A stretch of 37,182 bases of DNA, from contig CANFOT010000012.1 in NCBI GenBank assembly GCA_947448625.1, forward strand, positions 1 to 37,182, in the 5' to 3' direction. The notes beneath the pieces are model-generated. The model ran no database searches and was not told the DNA's origin. It saw nothing but the letters and a program-made list of their open reading frames with translations. This DNA is from Burkholderiaceae bacterium. GTDB taxonomy: Bacteria; Pseudomonadota; Gammaproteobacteria; Burkholderiales; Burkholderiaceae. The number at the start of each line of letters is the position of its first letter. Positions within the stretch are counted from its first letter, which is position 1. A program made the position numbers and the translations under genes. This document shows, one piece after another, positions 27,577 through 35,117 of this stretch.

Positions 27577-28647
27577 TTAATGCCAAGTACCAAGCTCGGA
27601 ATCTAGGGATGCCTGATCTATCAAGCCAAGCTGCAGTAGCTGCAGGCCTGCCGAGTGAATATTGAGGTAATGGCTAGGCTCAAGTACTTGCCGGCTTCCT
27701 AAGACTTCATGTACACCAATCCGGCCAAAATATCCCGATCCATTGCAGAGGCGACAAACTGGTTTTCTTGCAACTTGCTTGCATTGCTCACACCTCTTTC
27801 GAAGTAATCTTTGGGAGCTGATGCAGCGAAGACAAGATTCAATTGAATCTTGATGTATTCCTAGGCTATTCAGTCGGCTTAAAGCGCTGACTGCATTCCG
27901 TGTATGCAAGGTGCTGAGAACCAAGTGCCCTGTTTGTGCTGCTTGAATGGCAAGTTGTGCACTTGCAGAATCGCGTATTTCACCAATCATGATGACATCC
28001 GGATCTTGGCGCAATAGGGCGCGAATAATCGTTGGAAAATCTAATCCTGCTTTTGGGTGATAAGCCACTTGGTTAACTCCAGGAAGCCGGATTTCAATTG
28101 GGTCCTCTACGGAGCAAATATTGCGCTCTACTTGGTTTAATGCGCTCAAGCAGCTGTACAAAGTTCGGGTCTTGCCGCTCCCAGTGGGCCCAGTTACTAG
28201 AATCAATCCATTAGTTTGAGCAATGGCCCCCTGAAATATTGCAAGTTGCTCTGGCAGTAAGCCAATCTGATCTAGGGCTAGCTCCTCGAGGCAGCTAGGC
28301 AAAATGCGCACGACTGCTTTTTCACCATGCAAAGTAGGAAGAATGGATACCCTGCAATCAATGTTGGGGTGGCTAAAGTTATGACCAATGGCAAGGCGTC
28401 CATCTTGAGGCAAGCGCTTTTCTGCAATATCGAGGCGTGCCAATACTTTGATGCGCGTAATTAAACGCTCATGTAGATCAATAGGGTATTGGTTCTGTAG
28501 TGTGAGGCGGCCATCTATTCTTGTGCGCACAACTGTTTCTTGAGACCTTGCCTCAATGTGAATATCCGTAGCCCGATTATTTAACGCATCAACAGCGATG
28601 TCATGCCAGGTCCGAATAATGTGAGAGTCATGCAGTAGGTCGCTCAA
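27577..28647 (-). CDS. pilB: Type IV pilus / type II secretion assembly ATPase PilB-like, short
   Basis: PilB is the hexameric ATPase that drives pilus extension. The 356-residue protein has Walker A GPTGSGKT at 153-160, the Asp box CSVEDPIE, Walker B DPDVIMIGEIRD at 215-226, the His-box stretch STLHTRNAVSAL, and a zinc-binding tetracysteine C286, C289, C298, C301. PilB proteins usually have over 550 residues; the N-terminal MshEN/GspE-N region that contacts the platform or c-di-GMP is absent. The start is TTG at 28647, overlapping the stop of the upstream gene (TTGA), and no ATG is available. PilT-type retraction ATPases lack the zinc motif, so PilB/GspE is favoured. Confidence 0.9.
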   Translation of the reverse strand: MSDLLHDSHIIRTWHDIAVDALNNRATDIHIEARSQETVVRTRIDGRLTLQNQYPIDLHERLITRIKVLARLDIAEKRLPQDGRLAIGHNFSHPNIDCRVSILPTLHGEKAVVRILPSCLEELALDQIGLLPEQLAIFQGAIAQTNGLILVTGPTGSGKTRTLYSCLSALNQVERNICSVEDPIEIRLPGVNQVAYHPKAGLDFPTIIRALLRQDPDVIMIGEIRDSASAQLAIQAAQTGHLVLSTLHTRNAVSALSRLNSLGIHQDSIESCLRCISSQRLLRKRCEQCKQVARKPVCRLCNGSGYFGRIGVHEVLGSRQVLEPSHYLNIHSAGLQLLQLGLIDQASLDSELGTWH

Positions 28648-29933
28648 TCTAGATTCGGTTGATTGATGGGCCGGTATAGCTTCACTGTTTTTACGCTATG
28701 CTCGTCGAACTGAACAATTTCCATCACCACGCCTGCAATCCGAATGCTGACATCGTAATCTGGAATGGCTTCGAGTTTTTCTAGGATGAGGCCATTTAAT
28801 GTGCGTGGTCCATCGAGTGGTAGGTCAAGCTTAAGCAGGCGATTTAAATCGCGCAATGAAGCGGTGCCGCTAGCGAGGTAAGTGCCATCGACAAGCCAAT
28901 GCGGGTCATTAGAGAGATTGGAGAATGAGGTTGTAAATTCGCCGATGAGTTCTTCGACAATGTCCTCAAATGTAACTAGGCCAAGTACTTCACCATATTC
29001 GTTAACAACTAAGCTTAAGCGCTGCTGATTATCTTGGAAAAATTGCATCTGCTGCAGAACGGGTGTCCCGCTGGGAATAAAGTAGGGTTCATTTAGCAAG
29101 GATCTAAAGTCTTCGTGATGAAGCTCTGAGTTGCCTAGCAATGAAAGCGCTTTTTTTACAGAGAGAATCCCAACGATGCGCTCAGAGTCGCCATCACATA
29201 CTGGTAGCTTATTGTGATAACAGGTTTCTAATTGTTCAATGACTTCATTAATTGGCCGCGACAGATCGAGTACCTCAATCTTGGAGCGTGGTGTCATTAC
29301 ATCATCAACCAAGATATTTTCAAGATTGAAAAGATTGAGCAAAATATTGCGATGGTGAGCGGAGACAAAGCGATTGGATTCAAGAACCAGGCTACGTAAT
29401 TCTTCTTTACTCATGACTCTGTTTTCAGTGGAGGCCTGTAGTCCAGAAGCTTTCATTAATCCAGAAACAAAGCTATTGATAAACCAGAGAAGCGGTTTGA
29501 GTACAAAGGTCAGGGGGGGAATGAGCCAGCCAACATTACTGGCAATTTTTTCTGGAAATGCCGCCCCGATGACTTTCGGGGTAATTTCGCTAAAAATAAT
29601 GATGAGTAGTGCAACGACTAAGGTGGCAATTGATAGCACTAGGCCGCTATCACCAAAAATATGCAAGGCGATGCCAGTGACCAAGATTGGCAAAATAGTA
29701 TTGATGAGATTATTGGAAATTAGCAGCACTGAAAGTAGTGAATCAATCCGCTTTAATAATCTTTCTGCAAGTGCGGCTCCAGCATTTCCGCCATTAGCCA
29801 TCGCACGCAGACGATGACGATTGGAGGAGAGCATGCTAGTCTCAGCCATAGAAAAAAAGCCGGATAGAGCTAATAAAAATAGGACTAGTGCGACTTGGCC
29901 TATGAAGGGCCAATCATCAAAAAAAGTGTCCAT
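28644..29933 (-). CDS. CNNM/CBS-domain membrane protein, CorC/HlyC family
   Basis: The 429-residue protein has an N-terminal CNNM (DUF21) membrane domain with about four spans (residues 1-175, with SGFFSMAETSMLSSNRHRLR), two CBS domains around residues 200-330, and a C-terminal CorC/HlyC domain (about 345-425). Related proteins are implicated in magnesium or cobalt efflux and divalent cation homeostasis; the ion is not readable here. It is the first gene of the minus-strand unit. The stop overlaps the pilB TTG start by four bases, so pilB translation may depend on it. No functional reason to group a cation transporter with pilus genes is apparent. Confidence 0.93.
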   Translation of the reverse strand: MDTFFDDWPFIGQVALVLFLLALSGFFSMAETSMLSSNRHRLRAMANGGNAGAALAERLLKRIDSLLSVLLISNNLINTILPILVTGIALHIFGDSGLVLSIATLVVALLIIIFSEITPKVIGAAFPEKIASNVGWLIPPLTFVLKPLLWFINSFVSGLMKASGLQASTENRVMSKEELRSLVLESNRFVSAHHRNILLNLFNLENILVDDVMTPRSKIEVLDLSRPINEVIEQLETCYHNKLPVCDGDSERIVGILSVKKALSLLGNSELHHEDFRSLLNEPYFIPSGTPVLQQMQFFQDNQQRLSLVVNEYGEVLGLVTFEDIVEELIGEFTTSFSNLSNDPHWLVDGTYLASGTASLRDLNRLLKLDLPLDGPRTLNGLILEKLEAIPDYDVSIRIAGVVMEIVQFDEHSVKTVKLYRPINQPNLD

Positions 29934-30050
29934 GAGCTATGCCTGCAAAGAATAAGGAACAACCAATATAGCAAAGTGCCATTTCACTAGCTATAGGCTT
30001 ATCCGAATCATGCGCCAATATATTCTGCAATGTATGTCAGAATCTTCCGC

Positions 30051-30545
30051 ATGACCACCACCAAATCAACCGAGTATTGCGTGATATCCGCCCCTTTTGG
30101 GTGCTTGGGGGTGCAAACCGAGTTGGTGGACGGTAGCTTGATGATCTCAAAAATTGACTACCTGCCTCCAGACGCCGAATTGAAACCACCGCGCAATCAG
30201 TTGGCCAAAGTCTTTTCACAGCAGTGCACTGAATATTTCAAAAATGCCTCATCTATTTTTGATGTTCCACTAAAGCCTGCTGGCACAGCCCATCAGCAAA
30301 AAGTATGGAATGCTACGCAAGGAATCGCATTAGGCATGACAAGTACATATGGCGAGATCGCAAAATTGATTAAAAGTGGTCCCCGTGCAGTGGGGACTGC
30401 TTGTGGTGCAAATCCATATCCTTTAGTGACTCCTTGCCACCGGGTTATTTCTGCACAAGGCCTTGGGGGCTTTATGAAGGAGGATGCTCCGGGTTTTTAT
30501 CGCCAGATCAAAATATGGCTTTTGCAGCACGAGGGTGCGCTTTAG
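30051..30545 (+). CDS. ogt: Methylated-DNA-protein cysteine methyltransferase (Ogt-type)
   Basis: The protein repairs O6-alkylguanine by moving the alkyl group to its own cysteine. The acceptor is in the motif PCHRV at residue 129, followed by GGF typical of the active site. The helix-turn-helix DNA-reading region is in TSTYGEIAKLIKSGPRAVGTACGANP. From ATG 30051 it has 164 residues; ATG 30030 would add seven (MYVRIFR). A TATATT at 30019-30024 would place the transcript start near 30031, which favours the later ATG. Its stop overlaps the convergent squalene synthase gene stop by four bases. Confidence 0.92.
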   Translation: MTTTKSTEYCVISAPFGCLGVQTELVDGSLMISKIDYLPPDAELKPPRNQLAKVFSQQCTEYFKNASSIFDVPLKPAGTAHQQKVWNATQGIALGMTSTYGEIAKLIKSGPRAVGTACGANPYPLVTPCHRVISAQGLGGFMKEDAPGFYRQIKIWLLQHEGAL

Positions 30546-31522
30546 TTGAGTTTCGACGATAGTTTTCTGAGCTTGCTTGATGCGGCATAAAAGAAAAACC
30601 GCATCAAAATATCATTACTGGCCGTAAGCTTCGTGAAGCCATAAAAAAGCCAAACAGTATTTCTGGAGAGCTTGACCTCTGCTTTATTGATAAATTCTTT
30701 TCTGGCGGCAATTTTTTCAAGGGTCATGACCGCAAGGCCAAATGCTAAGAAGCAGAAGCGCCTCACCCCTATTTCATTTTTCGGAACGAGAAGAATGTAG
30801 CTCATTGAGTCTCGAAGTTTTTCGTAGGCAATCTCGAGAAGCTTGGTTTGACTCATTTGTGCAGGTTTCCAGGAGACTCCACGTGCTCGATCTTCTGGTG
30901 AATCTTTCAGGATATTGGTCATTTGCAGGGCTTGACCAAAGGCGATGGCAAGTCGTTCATGCCCGCTCATCTGTTTTGTAAATTCAAGAGAGTAGTGGCT
31001 AAAAATGCTGGTGAGCAGCTCTCCGACCACTCCCGCCACGACATAGCAATACTCTTCAAATTCCGCGAGGTCTTTTAGCCCCTCTTGCGTTTGCCGATGA
31101 TGAAAATGCGACATCCCTTCGGACATGATTGAAATACACCGGCTGATCGCCCTTTGATCCCTATCTGGAAAGGTGTGAAGAATTCGAAGAACGGTGGGGG
31201 TGTGCTTAATTAAATCGAGCTCATCCACGTTCGAATAGTCTTTCAGGGCATCTAAGGCAGGCGCTACAAATGATGTTACGGGGATAACTCCTAGAACCGC
31301 ATCTAAAAATAACTTAGATAAGCTTTGCTTTTCTATTGGACTGAGTTCAGCAGCATCTTCGATCGTATCCACAATGCGGCATAGCAAGTAGGTATTGCCA
31401 ACCACTATTTCAATGGCAGGGGGAAGTAGGGGGATGGTAAGCGCAAAAGTGCGCGATACAGAACCCAAAATCGCCTTTTGATAGGCCAGATCAGTATTGA
31501 GGTTCTCTATGCTGGAATTCAT
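30542..31522 (-). CDS. Squalene/phytoene synthase family protein
   Basis: The 326-residue protein is a head-to-head prenyl synthase. Such enzymes couple two prenyl diphosphates, for example farnesyl diphosphate to squalene. The first aspartate-rich motif DTIED is at 52-56, preceded by SRTFALTIP and YLLCRIVD; the second is DSPED at 207-211, in QMTNILKDSPEDRARGVSW; YCYVVAGVVGELLT around 158-171 is also typical. The C-terminus has aromatic-hydrophobic stretches that could contact the membrane. No hopanoid or carotenoid genes are nearby, so the product (squalene, phytoene or another) is not assigned. An isoprenoid gene, ispB, is about 4.5 kb away on the same strand. It converges with ogt. Confidence 0.87.
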   Translation of the reverse strand: MNSSIENLNTDLAYQKAILGSVSRTFALTIPLLPPAIEIVVGNTYLLCRIVDTIEDAAELSPIEKQSLSKLFLDAVLGVIPVTSFVAPALDALKDYSNVDELDLIKHTPTVLRILHTFPDRDQRAISRCISIMSEGMSHFHHRQTQEGLKDLAEFEEYCYVVAGVVGELLTSIFSHYSLEFTKQMSGHERLAIAFGQALQMTNILKDSPEDRARGVSWKPAQMSQTKLLEIAYEKLRDSMSYILLVPKNEIGVRRFCFLAFGLAVMTLEKIAARKEFINKAEVKLSRNTVWLFYGFTKLTASNDILMRFFFYAASSKLRKLSSKLN

Positions 31523-31592
31523 CCATGAATTATGTCAGACCAGCGCGCCCAAATTTACCCATCTTGATTAAATGTCATAAGTGACAAGGCCA

Positions 31593-31598
31593 TATAAT
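31593..31598 (+). promoter_or_regulatory. Candidate -10 box of the symporter gene
   Basis: A perfect TATAAT lies 31 bases before the symporter ATG. No clear -35 hexamer is found at 16-18 bases upstream, so the promoter call is tentative. A GAAGGAGA ribosome site at 31613-31620 lies between it and the start. Confidence 0.4.
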
Positions 31599-31629
31599 TT
31601 GTGCAAATTCCTGAAGGAGAAATTGGGCG

Positions 31630-33045
31630 ATGTTGATTTGGTTTGTCATCATCTATTGGGTGATATCTGTAGGCATTGGACTGTGGGCTGCTCTACGGGT
31701 TAAAAATACTGCTGACTTTGCTGCGGCTGGTCATAGCCTCCCTTTGCCTGTGGTTACCGCCACTGTATTTGCTACCTGGTTTGGCTCTGAAACAGTTTTG
31801 GGTATCCCAGCCACCTTCTTAAAAGAAGGGCTCGGTGGGATCGTTTCTGACCCTTTCGGCTCTTCCATGTGTTTGATCTTGGTTGGGCTCTTTTTCGCTC
31901 GCCATCTGTATAACCGCCGCATGCTTACCATCGGTGATTTCTTTAGGGAAAAATATGGACGTACGGTAGAGGTCTTGGTGACGCTCTGTATTGTGGTTTC
32001 CTATCTAGGTTGGGTAGCTGCGCAAATTAAGGCTTTGGGCTTAGTCTTTAATGTGGTGTCTGAAGGCAGCATTTCTCAAACTGGTGGAATGTTGATTGGT
32101 GCAGGTAGTGTGCTGATCTATACGCTCTTTGGCGGTATGTGGTCGGTTGCTATTACTGACTTTATTCAGATGATCATCATTGTGGTGGGAATGCTCTACA
32201 TCGGTGGAGAGATGGCGGTCCAAACAGGCGGTATTGGTGTTGTCTTGGAGCACGCCGCTGCAGCAGGTCAGTTTTCCAATTTCTGGCCAGATATGAACCT
32301 GGCCTCTATCTTGGGTTTTGTGGCTGCCTTATGCACCATGATGCTGGGTTCGATTCCACAGCAAGACGTTTTTCAGCGTATTACCTCTTCTAAGAACGTC
32401 AACATTGCAGTACAAGCTGCCCTATTAGGTGGCGTGCTGTATTTCATATTCGCCTTTGTCCCGCTTTACTTGGCTTATTCAGCAACCATCATTAGTCCTG
32501 CTTTAGTGAAGCAATATCTTGATACTGATCCGCAAATGATTTTGCCTAAGTTGATCTTGAATCACGCGCCACTGATTGCTCAAGTGATGTTTTTTGGTGC
32601 CTTACTGTCGGCTATTAAGAGTTGTGCCAGCGCTACCTTACTCGCACCTTCTGTGACATTTGCCGAAAACATTGTGAGAGGCTTTTTCAAGCACTTATCC
32701 GATCGAGACTTGTTAAAGGTGATGAGGATTACTGTTCTGTGCTTTGCGGTTGTTGTCACCTTTTTTGCGATTAACTCTCATTTATCGATCTTCAAGATGG
32801 TTGAGAGTGCTTATAAGATCACCCTGGTGGCGGCTTTTGTGCCGCTGGCATTTGGTATCTATTGGTCAAAAGCGAATTCTCTTGGAGGTTTATTGGCAGT
32901 TTTGGGCGGACTCAGCGTATGGATTGGTTGCGAATCATTGGCGCCTAATGCCATCTTGCCCCCTCAATTGGCCGGACTTCTCGCTAGCGTCGTAGGCATG
33001 CTTTTGGGTGGATTGGTGCCTAGAGCCCAATTGAGTGCAAATTGA
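31630..33045 (+). CDS. Sodium:solute symporter (SSS family)
   Basis: The 471-residue membrane protein has about 12-13 predicted spans and sequence typical of the SSS family: LPLPVVTATVFATWFGSETVLG in an early span region, FFREKYGRTVEVL, GGMWSVAITDFIQ and, later, SAIKSCASATLLAPSVTFAENI. SSS transporters use the sodium gradient to import organic solutes such as proline, pantothenate, acetate or sugars. The substrate cannot be read here. A GAAGGAGA ribosome site precedes ATG 31630. A ketopantoate-reductase-like gene lies 114 bases downstream, which makes a pantothenate-related solute tempting, but nothing in the sequence supports that directly. Confidence 0.88.
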   Translation: MLIWFVIIYWVISVGIGLWAALRVKNTADFAAAGHSLPLPVVTATVFATWFGSETVLGIPATFLKEGLGGIVSDPFGSSMCLILVGLFFARHLYNRRMLTIGDFFREKYGRTVEVLVTLCIVVSYLGWVAAQIKALGLVFNVVSEGSISQTGGMLIGAGSVLIYTLFGGMWSVAITDFIQMIIIVVGMLYIGGEMAVQTGGIGVVLEHAAAAGQFSNFWPDMNLASILGFVAALCTMMLGSIPQQDVFQRITSSKNVNIAVQAALLGGVLYFIFAFVPLYLAYSATIISPALVKQYLDTDPQMILPKLILNHAPLIAQVMFFGALLSAIKSCASATLLAPSVTFAENIVRGFFKHLSDRDLLKVMRITVLCFAVVVTFFAINSHLSIFKMVESAYKITLVAAFVPLAFGIYWSKANSLGGLLAVLGGLSVWIGCESLAPNAILPPQLAGLLASVVGMLLGGLVPRAQLSAN

Positions 33046-33081
33046 CCATGAAGTAGCATCAGAAGCGCCTAAATATTGGGC

Positions 33082-33111
33082 AGAATATTTTGTTGCACTG
33101 CAAAATATTCT
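33082..33111 (+). promoter_or_regulatory. Perfect inverted repeat, operator-like, upstream of panE-like gene
   Basis: AGAATATTTTG (33082-33092) and CAAAATATTCT (33101-33111) are exact reverse complements separated by eight bases. The site is AT-rich, starts 36 bases after the symporter stop and ends 48 bases before the next ATG. No T run follows, so a regulator-binding site is more likely than a terminator. The centre also contains TTGCACTGCAA, itself palindromic and offset from the main axis. Confidence 0.55.
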
Positions 33112-33159
33112 CCTCTAATATGACACTAATTCAAAATTTTTTATCTTTATGGAGTTCCT

Positions 33160-34179
33160 ATGAAAATTTGTGTGATTGGTGGAGGGGGCGCAATTGGCGG
33201 TTACCTTGCAGTCATGTTGGCGCGTGCCGGCAATGACGTTACGGTCGTTGCGCGCGGCGCCACTTTAGCTGCGATTAAAGAACGTGGCCTGGCATTAATC
33301 ATGAATGACCAGCCCGAGCCTTTGGTTGCTGAGGTGAAGGCGGTTGAGAAAATTACTGATGCTGAAACTCCAGATGTTGTCATTTTGGCGGTGAAAGCGC
33401 ATCAAGTTGAGCCAATCATTGATGATCTTGCATCCATCATGGGCCCAGACACGATTTTGATTCCAATGCAAAACGGCATTCCTTGGTGGTACTTTCAGAA
33501 ATTGGGTGGCGACTATCAGGACCACTCCGTTGAGACTGTGGATGCTGGTGGGATTGCTAAGAAAGCAATCAACCCAAACAATATTATTGGTTGCGTAGTG
33601 TATCCAGCCACCTTTACTCAAGCTCCTGGTGTCATCCGTCACGTAGAAGGTAATCGCTTCCCATTGGGTGAGCTCGACGGCCAGCCAACAGAGCGTATTC
33701 AGAGAATGTCGGAGATGATGGCTGCGGCTGGATTTAAATCCCCTGTCTTGGACGATATCCGTTCTGAAATTTGGTTGAAGTTGTGGGGCAACATGACCTT
33801 TAATCCAATCAGCTCGCTAACCCATGGTACTTTGGAAGGCATTTGCCAATACCCGCTGACCAAAGAATTGGCTCGCAACATGATGGCTGAAGCGCAAACG
33901 ATCGCCGAGAAGTTGGGTGTTACTTTTCGCGTCGATATTGAGCGTCGTATTGCTGGAGCTGAAAAAGTTGGTAAGCATAAAACCTCCATGCTTCAAGATT
34001 TAGAAGCCGGTCGCAGCCTGGAGATTGATGCGTTGTTGGGCTCCGTAATTGAGCTTGGCAAGATTACTGAAACGCCGACACCTTGCTTGAATACTGTTTT
34101 TGCTTTGACTAAATATCTGGATGAGAATGTTCAAGCATCTAAGGGTAGTTTGGCATTGCCATCGGTTTCTGGTTACTAA
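33160..34179 (+). CDS. 2-dehydropantoate 2-reductase family protein (PanE/ApbA-like)
   Basis: The 339-residue protein has an N-terminal Rossmann fold with the NADP-binding glycine loop GGGGAIGG at residues 7-14 and a C-terminal ketopantoate-reductase domain (KLWGNMTFNPISSLTH and SMLQDLEAGRSLEIDAL with the conserved glutamate and lysine). True PanE reduces 2-dehydropantoate to pantoate in CoA synthesis. Many family members in betaproteobacteria act on other 2-oxo acids, so the pantoate role is not certain; at 339 residues it is longer than E. coli PanE (303). A GGAG ribosome site at 33151-33154 precedes the ATG. It ends before a strong bidirectional terminator. Confidence 0.85.
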   Translation: MKICVIGGGGAIGGYLAVMLARAGNDVTVVARGATLAAIKERGLALIMNDQPEPLVAEVKAVEKITDAETPDVVILAVKAHQVEPIIDDLASIMGPDTILIPMQNGIPWWYFQKLGGDYQDHSVETVDAGGIAKKAINPNNIIGCVVYPATFTQAPGVIRHVEGNRFPLGELDGQPTERIQRMSEMMAAAGFKSPVLDDIRSEIWLKLWGNMTFNPISSLTHGTLEGICQYPLTKELARNMMAEAQTIAEKLGVTFRVDIERRIAGAEKVGKHKTSMLQDLEAGRSLEIDALLGSVIELGKITETPTPCLNTVFALTKYLDENVQASKGSLALPSVSGY

Positions 34180-34227
34180 TAAACTATAGACGCATTTGGT
34201 TTGAGTATCTAAATTACTCCAGCATTA

Positions 34228-34262
34228 AAAAACCCTCACCATGTTTAGTGGTGAGGGTTTTT
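34228..34262. terminator. Strong bidirectional intrinsic terminator
   Basis: AAAAACCCTCACC (34228-34240) pairs with GGTGAGGGTTTTT (34250-34262), a 13-pair stem with a nine-base loop. T-rich stretches follow on both strands (TTTTTG and TTTTTT), so it can stop transcription of the panE-like gene from the left and of the fumarylacetoacetase-family gene from the right. Confidence 0.93.
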
Positions 34263-34293
34263 GTTTTGAGCTTTTAGTTTTGGATCAGAGAGC

Positions 34294-35061
34294 TTATTCG
34301 AAGCGATTATCTAAGCGCCCAACCCCATCAATCATGATGCTGACATTGCTGCCTGGCTTCATGGAGCCGACGCCAACAGAGGTTCCGCAGGCGATGATGT
34401 CGCCAGCTTGCAGTGGAATATCTTGAGAGATGAGGCTGACCAATTTTGCTGGAGGGAAAATCATGTCAGCGATTGGATAGTTCTGACGCTCTTGATCGTT
34501 CAGTATGGTTTTAATTGTTAACTTGCTTGGGTCTACATCGGTTGTGATGTAAGGGCCGAAGACGCCAAAGGTATTAAAGCTCTTGGAGCGCGTCCACTGC
34601 GCATATCCAGGATCGCGATTCAAAATCTCAATTGCTGTTACATCGTTAATGCAGGTGTAGCCAAAAATAGCATTAGCCGCTTGAGCCTCGTCTACTTCAT
34701 GGCAGGCTTTGCCGATGACAATTCCGAGTTCGCCTTCATAAACCACTTTTCCAGAATAGGACTTTGGGGTGCGAATGACTTGATTTGCTGCCAAGAAAGA
34801 ATTATTCCCCTTCAGAAAATACAAAGGCTCTGCTGGTACAGCATGCTCAAGCTTGGTGACAAGCGCGTGAAAGTTATCAACCATAGCAACCATTTTGGAT
34901 GGGGTGCATGGGATATCGATTGTGACATCCGATAACTTTAAGGTCTCGCCAGTAGACTGAGGATTGTTAAATAAATCCCCGGTATATACGGCAATCTGGT
35001 CGCCTTGTATTTGCCCTAAACCGGATTTCCCTTGATATTGAAATCTGAGCCATTGAGCCAT
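34294..35061 (-). CDS. Fumarylacetoacetate hydrolase family protein
   Basis: The 255-residue protein belongs to the FAH family, whose members hydrolyse, decarboxylate or isomerise 2-oxo acids in aromatic and other catabolic pathways with a bound metal ion. The metal-binding region is VVYEGELGIVIGK with the two glutamates, and a third acidic ligand is in YTCINDVTA. The C-terminus LQAGDIIACGTSVGVGSMKPG is typical. The start is ATG 35061, set by AGGAGG (35069-35074 on this strand) with seven bases of spacing; an earlier in-frame codon at 35097 lacks this. The exact reaction is not readable. It is divergent from the GrdB-like gene, with 56 bases between starts. Confidence 0.87.
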   Translation of the reverse strand: MAQWLRFQYQGKSGLGQIQGDQIAVYTGDLFNNPQSTGETLKLSDVTIDIPCTPSKMVAMVDNFHALVTKLEHAVPAEPLYFLKGNNSFLAANQVIRTPKSYSGKVVYEGELGIVIGKACHEVDEAQAANAIFGYTCINDVTAIEILNRDPGYAQWTRSKSFNTFGVFGPYITTDVDPSKLTIKTILNDQERQNYPIADMIFPPAKLVSLISQDIPLQAGDIIACGTSVGVGSMKPGSNVSIMIDGVGRLDNRFE

Positions 35062-35068
35062 AATGAAT

Positions 35069-35074
35069 CCTCCT
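35069..35074 (-). promoter_or_regulatory. Ribosome binding site that fixes the FAH-family start
   Basis: The minus strand reads AGGAGG here, seven bases before the ATG at 35061. This ideal site decides between that ATG and an upstream in-frame start at 35097, whose twelve extra residues (MLIKYLLSGGFI) look unlike the family. Confidence 0.85.
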
Positions 35075-35117
35075 GATAGTAAATATTTGATAAGCAATAT
35101 CTTACAGGGCTGGATTG

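Noticed and set aside
29374..29817. 147-residue plus-strand frame antisense to the CNNM/CBS gene
   Set aside because: It mirrors the membrane domain of a clear gene, shows no domain and has no ribosome site.
33295..33642. 115-residue minus-strand frame inside the PanE-like gene
   Set aside because: It is antisense to conserved Rossmann-domain codons with no independent support.
34294..35097. Longer start for the FAH-family gene at 35097
   Set aside because: The ATG at 35061 has an ideal AGGAGG; the extra twelve residues have no ribosome site and crowd the divergent gene.
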